A stretch of 64,000 nt of DNA from Trifolium pratense (GCF_020283565.1 NC_060059.1:3293501-3357500); one strand, 5' to 3'; positions 46,414 through 59,038 are shown, counted from the stretch's first letter. The notes: generated by a model from the sequence alone, not told the origin. Translations and numbers: made by a program.

Positions 46414-47189
46414 AGTTGCTTTCAAGTTCTTTTATTTGATTCTATCAAATTTTCATTACTGTATATGTTTCTGCTACCAAAAGCATAGTGATTTTAACTG
46501 AAATATTTCTTTGATTGTTCAGATATACCTTACTGAAATGAATAATATGATGCTTTCATTTGGATAAGATTTGAACCCTTCTTTACTTTCATTTTTTAAT
46601 GAATGCAGAACCTTCCAATGACTCTGTAATGAAAATATGTTGAGTTGATAACCTGTAATTCTAAAACGTCTTAATACTAAGTGTGCGCTTGATTTGCAGT
46701 GAGTTTAGCGTAGTTGTGTGATTGAGTATTATCGAAATCTTTGCATAAGTTACACTTAAAAGTTTCAACAAAATCACAGTGTCACCGCGATTTTATTAAA
46801 TCAGCAGTGAATCCAAGCTCGCACTTAGATGCCTCTTACAGTTGTGAACATGAATCTGTATATTGTTATACTCCCTTGTTTTGGCATTATTTATTCACAG
46901 CATTCACTCTTGTACTCATCTCTTCCCCCATAGTTTTTGTTTCTTATACCTTGGTGTAAAATTGTGGAGAACACATTATTCATTTATCTATTTTTGCTGG
47001 AAATGTAAACAAGAAAATGACAAGTATTATATATATATATGAACAAACTAAGTAGTACACTAGCTTTTTCTATTAACTTCGAACTCAGGCGGCAGCTTCG
47101 CTCCACCTTTGCTTCTTCCTTTAGTATATAGAGTACAGTAAAAACAATAGTAGCTTGCTTCTTTATCAACAAATATTCTATTTTACAAT
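46414..47189. other. 3' regions of two convergent genes
   Basis: 3' UTR of the fasciclin-like gene, spacer, then 3' UTR of the minus-strand membrane protein gene. A short TA run lies near 47030. No other gene. Confidence 0.5.
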
Positions 47190-50100
47190 CTATACTTCAC
47201 TAATTGCATTTGGCAATACTAAATTTGTGCTATTCTGGTTCTTGTTAAATCTGCTCTTTATTTTTTCTTTTAAGGATAGCTTCACAGACACTTCTCCCCT
47301 TTGGGGGCGGTTTGCATATAGTATCCACAGAACAAGGCAGAGCAGAACACCGACTGAAATGAGTCCCAGTCCTACATTAATAATCTTGAGGTAATGCTTT
47401 AATGGAGGACAGTAACTTGAAGTTATTCCAGTGAATGCATCCCTGACAAAATTGCAATTCTGAAGGCTAAGTAAGAGTGGAGCATAATGTTCCAATGCAT
47501 AGCTTTCCTTAGCTGCGGCTGCGAATTGCTCGTAAATTTCTGGGGTCACCCTACCAACTGTAGTGCAAATACCCGATTCAGATACCTCACATACATAATT
47601 CTTCCAGACCTGAAAATTTTAAACAAACAGATTTAATGTGATCCTCTGTATATCATTTGCAGACAGAGAGATTGAAACATGATACAAAAATTTAGAACAA
47701 TCCAAGAGCAAAACTTAGAGGTTATTCTTCAATCCAATTTCCCTATGTCGATGTTTCTTTATTCAGCTAACTGATTGGCAAATCATCAAAATAGTTAGAA
47801 AGTTTCTATTATGTTTTTAGCTATAAATAACCATTTTAGAATAATACACAGTCAACCATGTAAGTACACCAACACCAACAAGTCCAGGTTTTAAATGCCA
47901 TTAGATCGTCTAACACTAGCACCAATAAAAGATTTTAAAAAAAACTTAGAGCCTAACCACCAGTTTTCATTTGGTACCCATTTTTGAATGTGGTGGAAGG
48001 CCCTATTTGGATCAATCAGCCACTCATTAAAAGTTGCATGTAGAAACAAACTTTCTATAATCCCGTGTGTATCATTTATTTACATGAAACAAATGACTTT
48101 ATAAAGAGATGAGAATAATACCATTGAAGCATTGGCAGAAGAAACTTCTTGGCTTCCGCATTGCCGTTCTCGTAGTTGATCGTCAAAGGGATAGCATAGT
48201 GTCGGCATAAAAGGCCCAGACTGATTGTAAAAACCTGGATTACCTTGTGTTACATTTACGTTTGCAAAACTATAGATGGCCGTGTTGACAATACTTGCAA
48301 TATTGGTGACAACTTGTTTGCTTTGAGTAAGTGTTTTGTTTGTTGTTCTCTGATCGACACATGGAAGGACGTCGCTAAGAGCAGATTCTCTGTGTGGATT
48401 TTCTACCCATTCTCCCATAGCCATGCAGGTATCAGAAATTGTACTGCAATAGAGTATAATTAATTTACTCGTGTCAGGTTAAGTTGTTGCTATGAATTTT
48501 TTACCCGAAGACAAAAATTTCTATAATTTAAAGATAATTGGATCTGAATTCAATATTATTGTGTCAGGTTTTATTATGGGTTAAGTTAAAAGTTTTAATT
48601 GAAGTAAAAGGGTAAATAAAGGATTCAATTCATATCAATATATTAAGCTGAAAGCTGTTATTAAATTATAATTGCTTACTTATTAAGGATCATGAATACT
48701 CCGCAAAGAATGAATGTGGTTGCAACCAGTAACCATCCAGTGATAACAAATCTGCAAAACATTTGTATATCAGACCAAAAAATATAAAAAATTATCCTTC
48801 AGATAGCTAGGCATAGCAAAGGTCATGTCAAGAGACCATAAGCAAACATTACTTACAAGATGATTGCGTGTTGATATCCAAGGAGAGATAGGACTGCCAA
48901 AAATAAAATAAATAAAAAGACGTCATTATAAACAAAACAAGAGTTCTCTCGGTATAAGTATAAAAAATAAAATTAGCTCAGTTTACTTATGAGGTTGTTA
49001 TGATCAACACATACCTAGTCCAGTTAGAGCCAAGATAAAAATCACTCCTGCCATAACAAACAGAGCCAGTCGCCTACAAAATATTCAGAGTTTAGCATCA
49101 TATACCGGGATGGAATATTAAATTCTAGCAATAAGAGGTCTCGGTTTAACGATTGCATACACATTATTGAATACTCTTCTAATCTTAACAGAATTTTCAT
49201 CTGTCTTCTCAGAAAGTGTATCTGCTGCAGTATTTAGATCCACATTCAACTTATCAATACCATCCAGGACATCAGATGGAAGGGGTATCTGGTTAACATA
49301 GATTGTTTTTGCAAGGGAAAGATACTCTGTGACATTTCTTAGAGTCTGCACTGCATAGTCTGATTGATTGACAAAAAAATGGAGGGTATCCAAGGCCTCG
49401 CCGTGGAACTTATTCTGCCCAACAGAAAGGAGGATACATCCAGTCCTGTGTGATCAAGAGAATGAGACATGTTATTACCCACAGTTAAATTTCTGATGGA
49501 TAAAACATCAAGCAAGCATAGCCAGAAATTTCACTTGTGCAGCATGAATTTTCTCATAATTCCGAATCAATAAAATCATGTTTTTATCAAACTATTATAT
49601 GTTGCAATTCTTTCATGGAAAACTATAATAAACATCCACGACATGTATATAGATTATGAATCACAAATAATGAAGCTTGTCTTACAACCAATCATGAAAA
49701 CAAATGATTATATAACAAGCATCCAAACAAGAAGATAAAAACAGAACATTAAAATGAAGTAAAAATGCTTACGCTGCGGCAAAGGTGAATATTAAAAGCA
49801 ATATAAGACAAATCCTTTGTGAGCGATTAGATCCTTTGTCCTTGATGTTAATCCCCCATCCACAGCATAGATGAATCACAAGTGCCAAGCCAAATGAGAC
49901 GAACCATAAGACAGCAAGAATGAAACCTGTGGCACCGGTGAATCCAACTGACTGCAAATATAACACTTGACTTAGTCAGAAACTACCAATCTTCGGACAG
50001 TATAACAACGAAATAGACGAACAACAGACTTGTAACTCGGCAAGAGACATAGCAGTTTCAAGGAGATCAAAAATAAAGAAAACGAAATGAAAAATTAAGT

Positions 50101-51068
50101 TAAAGTTACAGAAACTATATACTCTCTTCGGCCTTAAATATTTGGACTGTGTATACTTTTTTGCTTATATTTAAGGTCGGGTCGGGGGGAGTTACATCTT
50201 CAGATGTCAATTATGCAGCAATATGGCCATTGATTTCATCACACAAAGAACAACAACAATGGTACTATTACACATATATACAAACTAAGATCAAAGTAAA
50301 CGGTAAACACCACTTGTTCATTACTTTCAAAGGTCGTCATATTTTTACATTTCCTAAGAACATCTAAATCGAATATAGGCAAACAGTTAAGACATCATAC
50401 CGGAACTTCATATCTCACAAATCACAATAGAATTAGTACTAAAAACATAATAAGCCATTCATCTATTCTAGAAAAACGGTGATAAACAAAGGAACCATAA
50501 TAGTACTTACAGCCCAATAATGTCGATCTGAAATATCCCAACCACCGTGATAACGATGAAAACCTCGAAGAACATCAGGTCTATTAGTCCTATTTGCGGC
50601 CAGAATAAGAGTATTCTGACCTTGAGGCCCTGGTGCTGGAGCCACTTGTGTGGCTTCATTTTGCAATGAACCCAAATTCACATCTCCTCCATCTGAAAAA
50701 GTAGAAACAAAATTACACATCAAAAAGATTAATCAAAACCAGAATAAGCCAACAACATCATAGAAATGCAACAACATCATAGAAATGGAAGGCATAAAAA
50801 ATTTCATAAGTGCAATTAGCAATAAAAATTAGATTTTTCTAGAAACCAAACAAAACCCAACAAAAAAGTCGCAACATTTCAAAGATCTACACCAAACCCA
50901 TCACAGAAAATCACAAATAAAAATGAATCAAAAGCACAAACCTATGAAAAACTTGTTGTGGTGATTAATTGACCCAGTTGAAGATAAAGCTGAAATCGAG
51001 CTCAAAGAAAGTAAAACAACAAAAATCAGCAACAAAAACGAAAACCCATTGAAGAAAATAGTCTTCAT
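47190..51068 (-). CDS. multi-pass plasma-membrane-type protein, plant family of unknown function
   Basis: Nine exons on the minus strand: 51068-50942, 50692-50511, 49951-49773, 49445-49161, 49073-49015, 48893-48857, 48751-48680, 48443-48122, 47609-47190. They join to 1683 bases, 560 residues, with consistent phases. After a signal peptide (residues 1-28) and a polar segment come two membrane helices (exon 3: GFILAVLWFVSFGLALVIHL and ICLILLLIFTFAA), a soluble loop rich in heptads and N-glycosylation sites, two more helices (exons 5-7), a large cysteine-containing loop (exon 8), and a final helix (about 495-520) with a basic tail. I recall Arabidopsis proteins of this layout (At2g25270 type). 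The order of helices resembles the animal Tweety family, but that link is inference only. No biochemical role known to me. Confidence 0.82.
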
Positions 51069-52415
51069 TGTAGGTTTCCTGCAAAAAAAAACGCTCATTT
51101 AATCCGCGCCATTTTGGAATGGAATGAATGAATGAACCCTTTTTGTTCTGTTTGTGATTTATTGAAGTAAAGTTACAGACATATAAGAATGGAAAGTATG
51201 TATAGTGATTAATGTGAACATGAAAGAAAGTCACATGGGGGGTGTGGAAGTGTAGTGATGAAGATTGAAGATCTAACTATCACTAATTCAACAAAACCAA
51301 AAACGCGGGTGTCATTTTAATTAGCACTAATTACGTATGCTTCACTTTAATTTGGTCCAATAATAAATAATTAACCTTTTGTTTGGATTATGCGTGTGCT
51401 TCTTTTGTTGACTATTTTTGTGTACTTTACTTACTCATGTTGCAATGCAAATGGATTTTTTTTTTATATTTTTTTATGTTTGAGTAATTTAATTACTAAA
51501 AATTCATTTTTTGAGATGAATAAATTAAAAATTTTGAATTTGTATTCAGACATTTATATTTAAAATATGAAATTTCTATTAACTGAATTATATTTACGAA
51601 AATATTTATTTTATTTTTTATAATTAATTTAGTGGTTAGAGTTACCTTTAAATTTTTTAACGAGTTAATTTTTCAAGGACCAAAATCTATATTTTAAAAT
51701 AATTAAAAAATATAATAAGTGATCATTTAATATTTAATTAAATTTATATAAATTAATATATATTATATAGTATTCTTAATTTTTTTTAAAAAAAATAAAT
51801 AAGTCCTCCACTTTACTCTAAAAATCAACCCGTAAATAGCTTTTTTTGTGAATAAGTAGAGAATTTTAAGTATAACATTCAATCCCCATATATTATAATA
51901 TTTTTATAAATTGAATTATACTAACTAATTACTTTACAAATGTTATTTTTATTTTATAAAATAATTACTATTATTATTATTATAATTAGAAAGTGTATAT
52001 ATAAAGTATCCAATTTAGTTACTTTACCGACTATCATATTCAGACAGAATTGTGTTAGTGGTGAGAGAAAGTTTTTACTTTTTTATCTTTTTAGTTGAAG
52101 TGGTGCTATTTGCAAATTAAGTAGTTATGTCTATATACAAAGATGAAATCTTAGCATAGAGATTTTGTAAAGAGATTGATGTTCGTTATTTAACTTACCA
52201 TAGCCATCATCATCTAATTTTGGGGTTTTAATTTAATATTATAAAGAAAAGATGACGCGTTAATTTGTGAAAAAGTAAAGTCACTAACATTGAAAGCAGT
52301 AGTACTAAGAAAATGACAATATGGGTGGGCCATAATGGAGATGTCAGTCTGCCACCGCGGAATTTCACACTGCTACCATAAATAACTTCTCTCCAAAAAA
52401 TACTAGTAGTAGTAA
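51069..52415. other. upstream region and AT-rich intergenic
   Basis: Leader and promoter side of the membrane protein gene to about 51350, then very AT-rich sequence without recognisable genes or clear repeats. Confidence 0.45.
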
Positions 52416-52424
52416 TTTCATATA

Positions 52425-53587
52425 GGAGAATGTTAACTTGTGCTCTTAAGGGCACATGTTAAGAAGATAAATGTGGAAAAAAATTATTGAACTTGTGGTG
52501 TATTCAATTCTCTAAACATTAAATGTTTTTTATCATTAAATGCTCTATTTCTATTTTTAGGTAGCTTAACATGTGCCCTTAGGGTCTGTTTGGTTCGTGG
52601 GTTTTGGAGGGGAGGGGAGGTGAGGGGATATTTTAAATTAATTGTGTTTGGTTCAATTTTTAGGAGAGGAGGGGAGGTGAGAGGAGGTGAGCAAAATACC
52701 TCCAAATCTCAATTTTTGCTTCCCCCCAAATTGGGGGGATTTGGAGGGGAGGGGAGGGAAGGAGAAAGATATCATTACCATTTTAATTATTTTGACATAA
52801 TTGTCCTCATAATTATTTTAAAATGCCAAAATTATCCATTTTTTAGTTCTAATTTTTTTTTTCAAACTTTTTTTGATTGTTAGGCATGTCTTTTTATATT
52901 CATAAACTGTTGTGCTAATTTTTTTTATATTACATTGTTATCTTGTAAAGTTCATATAATTTTTTGAATCAACGTTGTTATTTTTTTTTTTATAGAAAAT
53001 CAACGTTGTTACTTACTTTGTACCCGCATCATATTAGTATTTATATGCACTATTATATTTTTTAAAATATCATTAAGTTTGTTATGTTATAACTTATAAT
53101 ACAAGAGTTTTTTTTTTAACAATATTAGTATTAGTACAAGATCTTTATACTTATAAATAAATATTACTTTTCTTGTACAATATTAGTATCAGTACAAGGT
53201 TTTTTTTGTTAATAATTATCAAAAAATTCTTTTAAATATATTTATAGGTAATTTAAACTTATAAATATTATTTTTGGGTTAGATCAATCATAAAAATTGA
53301 GAAAATATTGTGGATATATAAGTTAATTCGCACCAAGTAGCTATAAAATTGTCGGACTACATGAAAATTATAAGGATAAAAAAGTAAATTAGTTTTAAAA
53401 TCTCCCTCCTCCCCCTCTTGAACCAAACATATATCTAATTAAAATCTCTCACCTCTCCTCCCCTTCCTTCTTTTGAACCAAACATATGTGTAAGTACAAA
53501 TTTCACCTCCCCTCCCCTCACCTCCCTTCCCCTTCATTAAAATACCTCCCCTCCCCTCCCCCTATGTTGAACCAAACAGACCCTTAG
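52425..53587. mobile_element. palindromic-end MITE copy b, split by a Harbinger-type MITE
   Basis: Starts GGAGAATGTTAACTTGTGC, as copy a at 43621. The pre-insertion element is about 158 bp and ends CTTAACATGTGCCCTTAG. A 9-bp repeat TTTCATATA flanks it at 52416-52424 and 53588-53596. About 20 bases of the usual right end are missing. Confidence 0.65.
52582..53583. mobile_element. PIF/Harbinger-type MITE, 1.0 kb
   Basis: GGGTCTGTTTGGTTC ... GAACCAAACAGACCC, flanked by TTA at 52579-52581 and 53584-53586. Subterminal GGGGAGG and CCTCCCC strings match the element at 17123-19863. The interior is AT-rich without coding. Confidence 0.8.
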
Positions 53588-53605
53588 TTTCATATATGCC
53601 ACTAA

Positions 53606-53987
53606 GAGTCTGTTTGGTAAAAATAAGCTATAAGTTAGCTGATAGCTGAAAAACTAGCTTATGGCTGATAGTTGAAAAGCTAGTTTATTGAAATTAAAGT
53701 GTTTGGTAAAATTAGATTTTAAAGTGGTTATTAAATATAAAATTACATAATTGATAGTGGGTAGTTTATTTTTTAGAGTGAGTAGTTATTAAATTAAAGG
53801 GTAAAAATGGAATAAAGTGTAAAAAGCTATAAGCTATAAGCTCAAATGTTACTTGAAATAGCATCTGAAAAAAACCTATAAGCTAGTACAAAAAGTTTGT
53901 TACCAAACACCTCTAATTTTTTGAAACAAGCTTATAAGCTCATATAATAAGCTATAAGCTAGCTTATTTGTGTTACCAAACACACCC
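53606..53987. mobile_element. PIF/Harbinger-type MITE, 382 bp
   Basis: Ends GAGTCTGTTTGGTAAAAATA and GTTACCAAACACACCC, with TAA on both sides (53603-53605 and 53988-53990). The interior repeats AAGCTATAAGCT words near both ends, forming long inverted arms. Confidence 0.75.
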
Positions 53988-53990
53988 TAA

Positions 53991-54360
53991 CTCTAAGCAA
54001 GTCTTACTTGGGCACAACCTTAAATAAAATCGTTTGGGCATACTCACATAATTGAGTGAAAATAAATCATAAATAATTAAGTCACATCATTTAATAATAT
54101 TCATTTTTTTACTTTATGTGTTTGCCTAAACATAATATATTTGGTATTGTGTCTATGATAGAATTTATCCATGCCACTTCTAATATGAAAGAGTGAGCGG
54201 TGCACTATTTGTCAATATCTCGATAACGAAAATAAATTTTATAAAATTCATCGAGTGAGACAAGTGGTGTACGGTGCATCACTTGTCAATATCTCGATAA
54301 TGAAAACAAATTTTATAAAATCCACTGTTGGATTGAAAGATTATATCATATAAATCATTC
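53991..54360. repeat. direct repeat of about 90 bp
   Basis: 'GTCAATATCTCGATAA' followed by AAATTTTATAAAAT occurs at about 54210 and again at about 54281. Otherwise AT-rich spacer. Confidence 0.6.
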
Positions 54361-54509
54361 ATATAAATTTTTAGAAAAATTAAACATCATTTGATGTGTT
54401 ATTGAGACCGACCAAAATTAACGGTATTCAGTAAAAATTCATAAACCGTTAATCTTGATGAGTCTCAATAACATATCACATGATGTTCAATTTTTCTAAA
54501 AATTTATAT
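54361..54509. repeat. foldback element, about 48-bp arms
   Basis: ATATAAATTTTTAGAAAAAT and inward to TTATTGAGAC is matched by its complement GTCTCAATAACATATCACAT through CTAAAAATTTATAT, with a loop of about 50 bases. Probably a small MITE. Confidence 0.65.
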
Positions 54510-54856
54510 CACTTAGTCAAAATAGCTCTTATATGCTAATTTTTATTTATTATTAAAAAAATATATGGTCAAACCAAAATGTGTGAATAATGCACAAACC
54601 AAAATGTGATTCGAACTTTGAATTCTTCATTTTTCACATTTATTGTATTGAATTTAGCCACTAAGTTAATGGACAAAAAAATTCATCCTTAAATTATTTA
54701 AATCGAAAATTTTATGTTCGAACTCTGACTCATACATATAACATATATTATGTTCTCCCTTCATATACATGAAAAAACAAAATTATTTTACATCTTTAAG
54801 AAAAATAATTCATGTAAATAAAAATTAGTTAGTCTCATTTTATATTTCTAAAGTTA
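54510..54856. other. AT-rich spacer, nothing seen
   Basis: No gene or clear repeat. Confidence 0.45.
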
Positions 54857-54865
54857 TAAAATTAT

Positions 54866-55228
54866 GGGTCATGTTAACATGTGCCCTAAGGGCACATGAT
54901 AAGATATCTAAATATAGAAATTTAGCATTTAATGATATAAAATATTAAATGTTAAAAGAGTTGATTACACAATTTTCAAGAGCATATTTCCACATTTACT
55001 GTATCTCATTAAAATGTGCCTCAAGGGCACAAGTTAACATTTGGGTTATGTTAACCAGTGCCCCAGGGCACTAGTTAAGGGTACCAAAAGGAGTAATTTT
55101 TGCATTGAAAAGAGCATTTTTTATACTTATAAAAAGTAGATTACACAATTTCCAATATATTCATACCTTATTTAGCTCCTTAACCAGTACCCCAGGGACA
55201 CAAGTTAGCATTTTCCTTAACATTTTCC
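54866..55228. mobile_element. palindromic-end MITE copy c, host of copy d
   Basis: Starts GGGTCATGTTAACATGTGCC and, after removing copy d and one TSD, ends GGGCACAAGTTAACATTTTCC, 180 bp. A perfect 9-bp TSD TAAAATTAT lies at 54857-54865 and 55229-55237. Confidence 0.85.
55043..55216. mobile_element. palindromic-end MITE copy d, nested in copy c
   Basis: Starts GGGTTATGTTAACCAGTGCC and ends GGACACAAGTTAGCATTTTCC, 174 bp. A perfect 9-bp TSD TTAACATTT lies at 55034-55042 and 55217-55225, both inside the right terminus of copy c. Confidence 0.85.
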
Positions 55229-55237
55229 TAAAATTAT

Positions 55238-57934
55238 TAGTGATGCTAAGGAAAAGTAGTGAGTCTCATGGACTAATTTGTTTTTTACCAAGAAGAGTGG
55301 AGGGGCCGGTAGGTTGATTTATTTAACCTCAATTAATTAATTGATCAATGAATGAATGATGACGCCCAAGAAAAAACATGATATATTAGGATTAGGTTCA
55401 CTATACCATCATTCTGTTAAGTTTGGTGTTGGATTTGTTGAGAAAAAAAAATTAGATTAGGTGAAATTAAAGGTGGTGGATCCCTAAGATATCTTTTCTA
55501 AAGCAATGTTTTTGCTAAATAAAATGATATAGCTTTGTCATTGCATGTGAGTGGAAAGGCACGTGACCAATGGGAAGGAATAGGTGGAGTGGAGCCTCTC
55601 ATCATATGTTATTGTTTTGTTTATTATTGCATTGCACGAGATTCCTTCCTTGATTGAGCCCCCGACCCATTGCACCTTTGTTTTATGCCTTGTTTGGGAG
55701 TATATAAAATGAAGTGAGAGTTGTCGCTTGAGTTTAGCTAAGTTGACAAGAGGAATCATATTTTATATGTACGGGTTGAGGTTCGATCTTTAACACCCCT
55801 CTTGTCAATCTTCAATGTGAAATTTATAGCCACTAGACTGTATAACCAAAAAATAAACAAAGTGAAAGGGAAAAATAGAGAATTTAATTAAAAAATGCAA
55901 TGCTAATCAATATTTCTGGAACACTGGTTAAAATATTTCGTATTTTAGTTGGGAAAAATAATTGTCTTATTGGTATTTTAAAGTGACGATTATTTTGAGA
56001 CATGAAATATTGCAAATAAAACACTTTTTATGAGTAGTAAGTAAAAAGGGCTCGATTCCATTTGTTCATTTTTGCAGATGGTTTATAAAAAGACAAAAAA
56101 AAATCAGCATTTTGTAAAACTAAAATTTGAGTGATATACCCTTAACTTCAGTTTTCTTCTGTTTGCTTATTGGGCTGATTCTTCTCGATGAAAATGAAAA
56201 ATTATAATGTGCATTATTTTCAAATCAAATCAACAAGAGTAACAGTCTAACAGATTAACTCCATTACAATGTGCATGATTTTCACTAAGTAGTTTAGATA
56301 CATCAATTTTACAATGACCGGAGGGAGTATTATTATATCACTATGTAGTCCCGTTACTCCAATGACTTGAAGTCTGTTGAACTTTTGGCCTTCAAAAGAT
56401 TATGCAGCTTAATGTGCCCAACAACACCACTAGAGCTTGGACTGGAATTCTTCATTCCTTCAAGATTTTAAAGCATGTGTCAACTTCAAGGGATGACCCA
56501 GCATCTTTCGATGTCCTGAAGAATCCATTTACCTCTCTAATTACACAACCTTTGCCTTGTAATGGAGCTAGATTCTGTTACACTAGGAACCAAAGAAACA
56601 AACAAGGAAACAAAAAGAATAAGAGTGAGGAATGTGACAGGATTTGAGTCTTGTATCCGTTATGTTGAATGAAAATCAAGGCTTATTTTGTGATCACTCT
56701 TAGAGTCATTTTGCAATGCTCATGGTAGAGCCGCTACATCAAGAGGCAAGGAGTATAAGGTAGGAATGGAATGTGCAATAATTCCATATGTCAGAACCAA
56801 GGATGAAGGTGGTAGCAGGACCATTAGAGTTACACAAGCGAGATCTTACAGATGCCAACTACCATCGATGACAGATGCGAAATATCATAAGAATCAAGTA
56901 GTGAATAACACAATTTTGATGTCCAACAATGAAGGTGAGACATTTATAGATGAAGTCACCAGGAGATCTTCCTGATTTTACCTACATTCTGCTGCAGTAA
57001 GCAATTGTTAATACTCCACTATAATCAACAGTGGTTTGATGTTTTCCATTGAGAAACGACAACTCACTTGTTTTGTGGCAACGTCATGCGTGAAATCGTG
57101 AGATTCAGACATGTTTTGCCACCAAATGCCAAAGTATACAGCACAATATCGTGGTATTCACAATCACACCATACATTGTTTGTTATGCAAGTCATCCATG
57201 TACTCAGAATCCTAACTCTTTCACAAAGATAGCTCAATTCCAACAACAATAGTAACGCCCAAATAACCCCAAATCTGAATATACATATTGCATTTGAATA
57301 AACCTCAAAAATATACTACCCCAAATTAGAATGGAAATTGAATGTTGATACAATAAACAATTTAGTGATTATTTGAGCAAACATGATAAAAATAATGATG
57401 AGGGGGAACTCAATTAAGAAACCTGTAATCGGGTAAATAACAGACCCAATACAGAAACCCTAAAAATTGAAGTTTTATTATAACAAAAAAATCATATCCT
57501 TTGTTTTTTCAATCTCAGCGTGCAGTGATTGCTGCAATTCCTCCAATCTTTTCCTACGCGCGCACCTATTCTTCTCCTCGACTCGAGTGCAACTAATTCA
57601 TTCTTCAATCTTTCGTTCTCAAATCTTTGAATTTCAACTTCCTTCTCAATCTTGAAATTTCATCATCACCCATCTTTTCTAGTTCTGCTTCAATCTTCGG
57701 TTATGACTTGTTGAACTTTTCTGTTATTTTCTTGCGCCTAGAATATATATAGATGTTTGACTATATATAACATCATATTTTAATTTTGAGTTTATAATAA
57801 GACATTTAAATATGCAGAAAAATTAATAAAGACTTATAAGTTTATATCATTGAAGAAACAAAATAACACTATAATTAAATTCAAAGTGAAAGTTTTTTTT
57901 ATCAATAATTCAAAGTGAAAGTTATAAAGATGAT
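55238..57934. other. intergenic with unassigned open stretches
   Basis: Two short frames on plus, 56402-56647 (81 codons) and 56766-56975 (69 codons), lie in a region less AT-rich than its surroundings, but I recognise no domain and see no convincing splice link. A single MITE end (GACCGGAGGGAGTA) lies near 56318. A pyrimidine-rich stretch at 57490-57700 has no coding sign. Confidence 0.3.
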
Positions 57935-58590
57935 TTGGTGACTGAGATGGATGAGATAAAGGTTTGGGAAGAGCAACAACAAACAGTTCTAGTGTCTATT
58001 CAACTTGCTAGAGACTACCTTCATCAATGGAGTTGTGCTAGAACTCATGACAGCAACACAAATGTTCGTGGCATCAACAACAACACGAGTTGGTTGCCTC
58101 TTTCGACAGGAACCTTCAAATGTAACATCGATGCAGCACTTTTCAATGATCAACAAAAATTTGGAGTTGGAATGTGCATTAGGAATGATCAAGGAAGGAC
58201 TGTGAAAGCAAAAACCATGTGGTTTCATGGCACTCCTCCACCACAAGAAGCTGAAGCAAGTGCATTAAGAGAAGACAATATGTTGCTTGGTGAATTGGAG
58301 TATTCAAGAGTGGTTATTGAATTAAATTGCATGCTAGTAGTAAACGCCATCACACATAACTCTATAAACCGAACAGAATTTGGCTCTATCATGCAAAATT
58401 GTCGTGCGTTATTACGAAATCACCAAAACTGAGATAGTTTTTGTAAATAGACAAGCTAATTTTGTTGCTTCTAAAAAGTCTAACGAAACTCATATATACA
58501 ATATGCACAAAATGCGTATTGCGGATTTCGCAACTTTTTACCATCTATGTTGCCCTTCCAGAACAAAGGTGCTCAATTTGAACTTTTAAT
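57935..58590 (+). pseudogene. LINE-derived RNase H-like domain, frameshifted
   Basis: A frame at 57935-58432 encodes the plant non-LTR RNase H-like fold: GTFKCNIDAALFNDQQKFGV with the first catalytic Asp, then IRNDQGRTVKA, EAEASALRE and VIELNCMLVVNAI. The last block continues in another phase from about 58420 (EIVFVNRQANFVASK, matching the usual RREANRVAD-like end), so at least one frameshift separates them. A typical relative reads Asp in ELD; here Asn replaces it. No reverse transcriptase is present. The copy is 5'-truncated and dead. It may be a domesticated RNase H-like gene gone to ruin, or a plain LINE fragment. Confidence 0.7.
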
Positions 58591-59038
58591 TTGGCAATAG
58601 AGTTATAAATTTTTATTTTTTGTTTTGATAATAGAATTATAAAAATTTAATATCTAAGTATACAGGTTAAGGTACATAACTATTATAAATTATTTAAATT
58701 CATTAAAAAAAAATTAAAAAAATAAAACACACACACACACACACAACCACAGAAAATCCCTCCTACTATTAGACATTTGGACTATTCCTTTACCTATTTG
58801 ATTATTCCTTTAATATAATAATCATGGATCAAGATTCACTCTGTATAAACAACACACAGCTTCACACAATTTTTTATCACAGCCATTGATCTTAAATGGA
58901 ACGGTTCATATTACATATTAACGAAAACAACTATAAATAATCCCAGCCATCAGTTTTAGATTGGACGGATATGATGAGTAATTGAGTCTAATCCAATTCC
59001 AATAATCACTCACTCGAGTCATCATCCTCCGAAAGCAT
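58591..59038. other. spacer and 3' region of the exonuclease V gene
   Basis: Contains a short (CA)n run at about 58727-58745. No gene. Confidence 0.5.

Noticed and set aside
49118..49393. Separate 91-residue protein
   Set aside because: It is exon 4 of the nine-exon membrane protein gene, read through into the intron.
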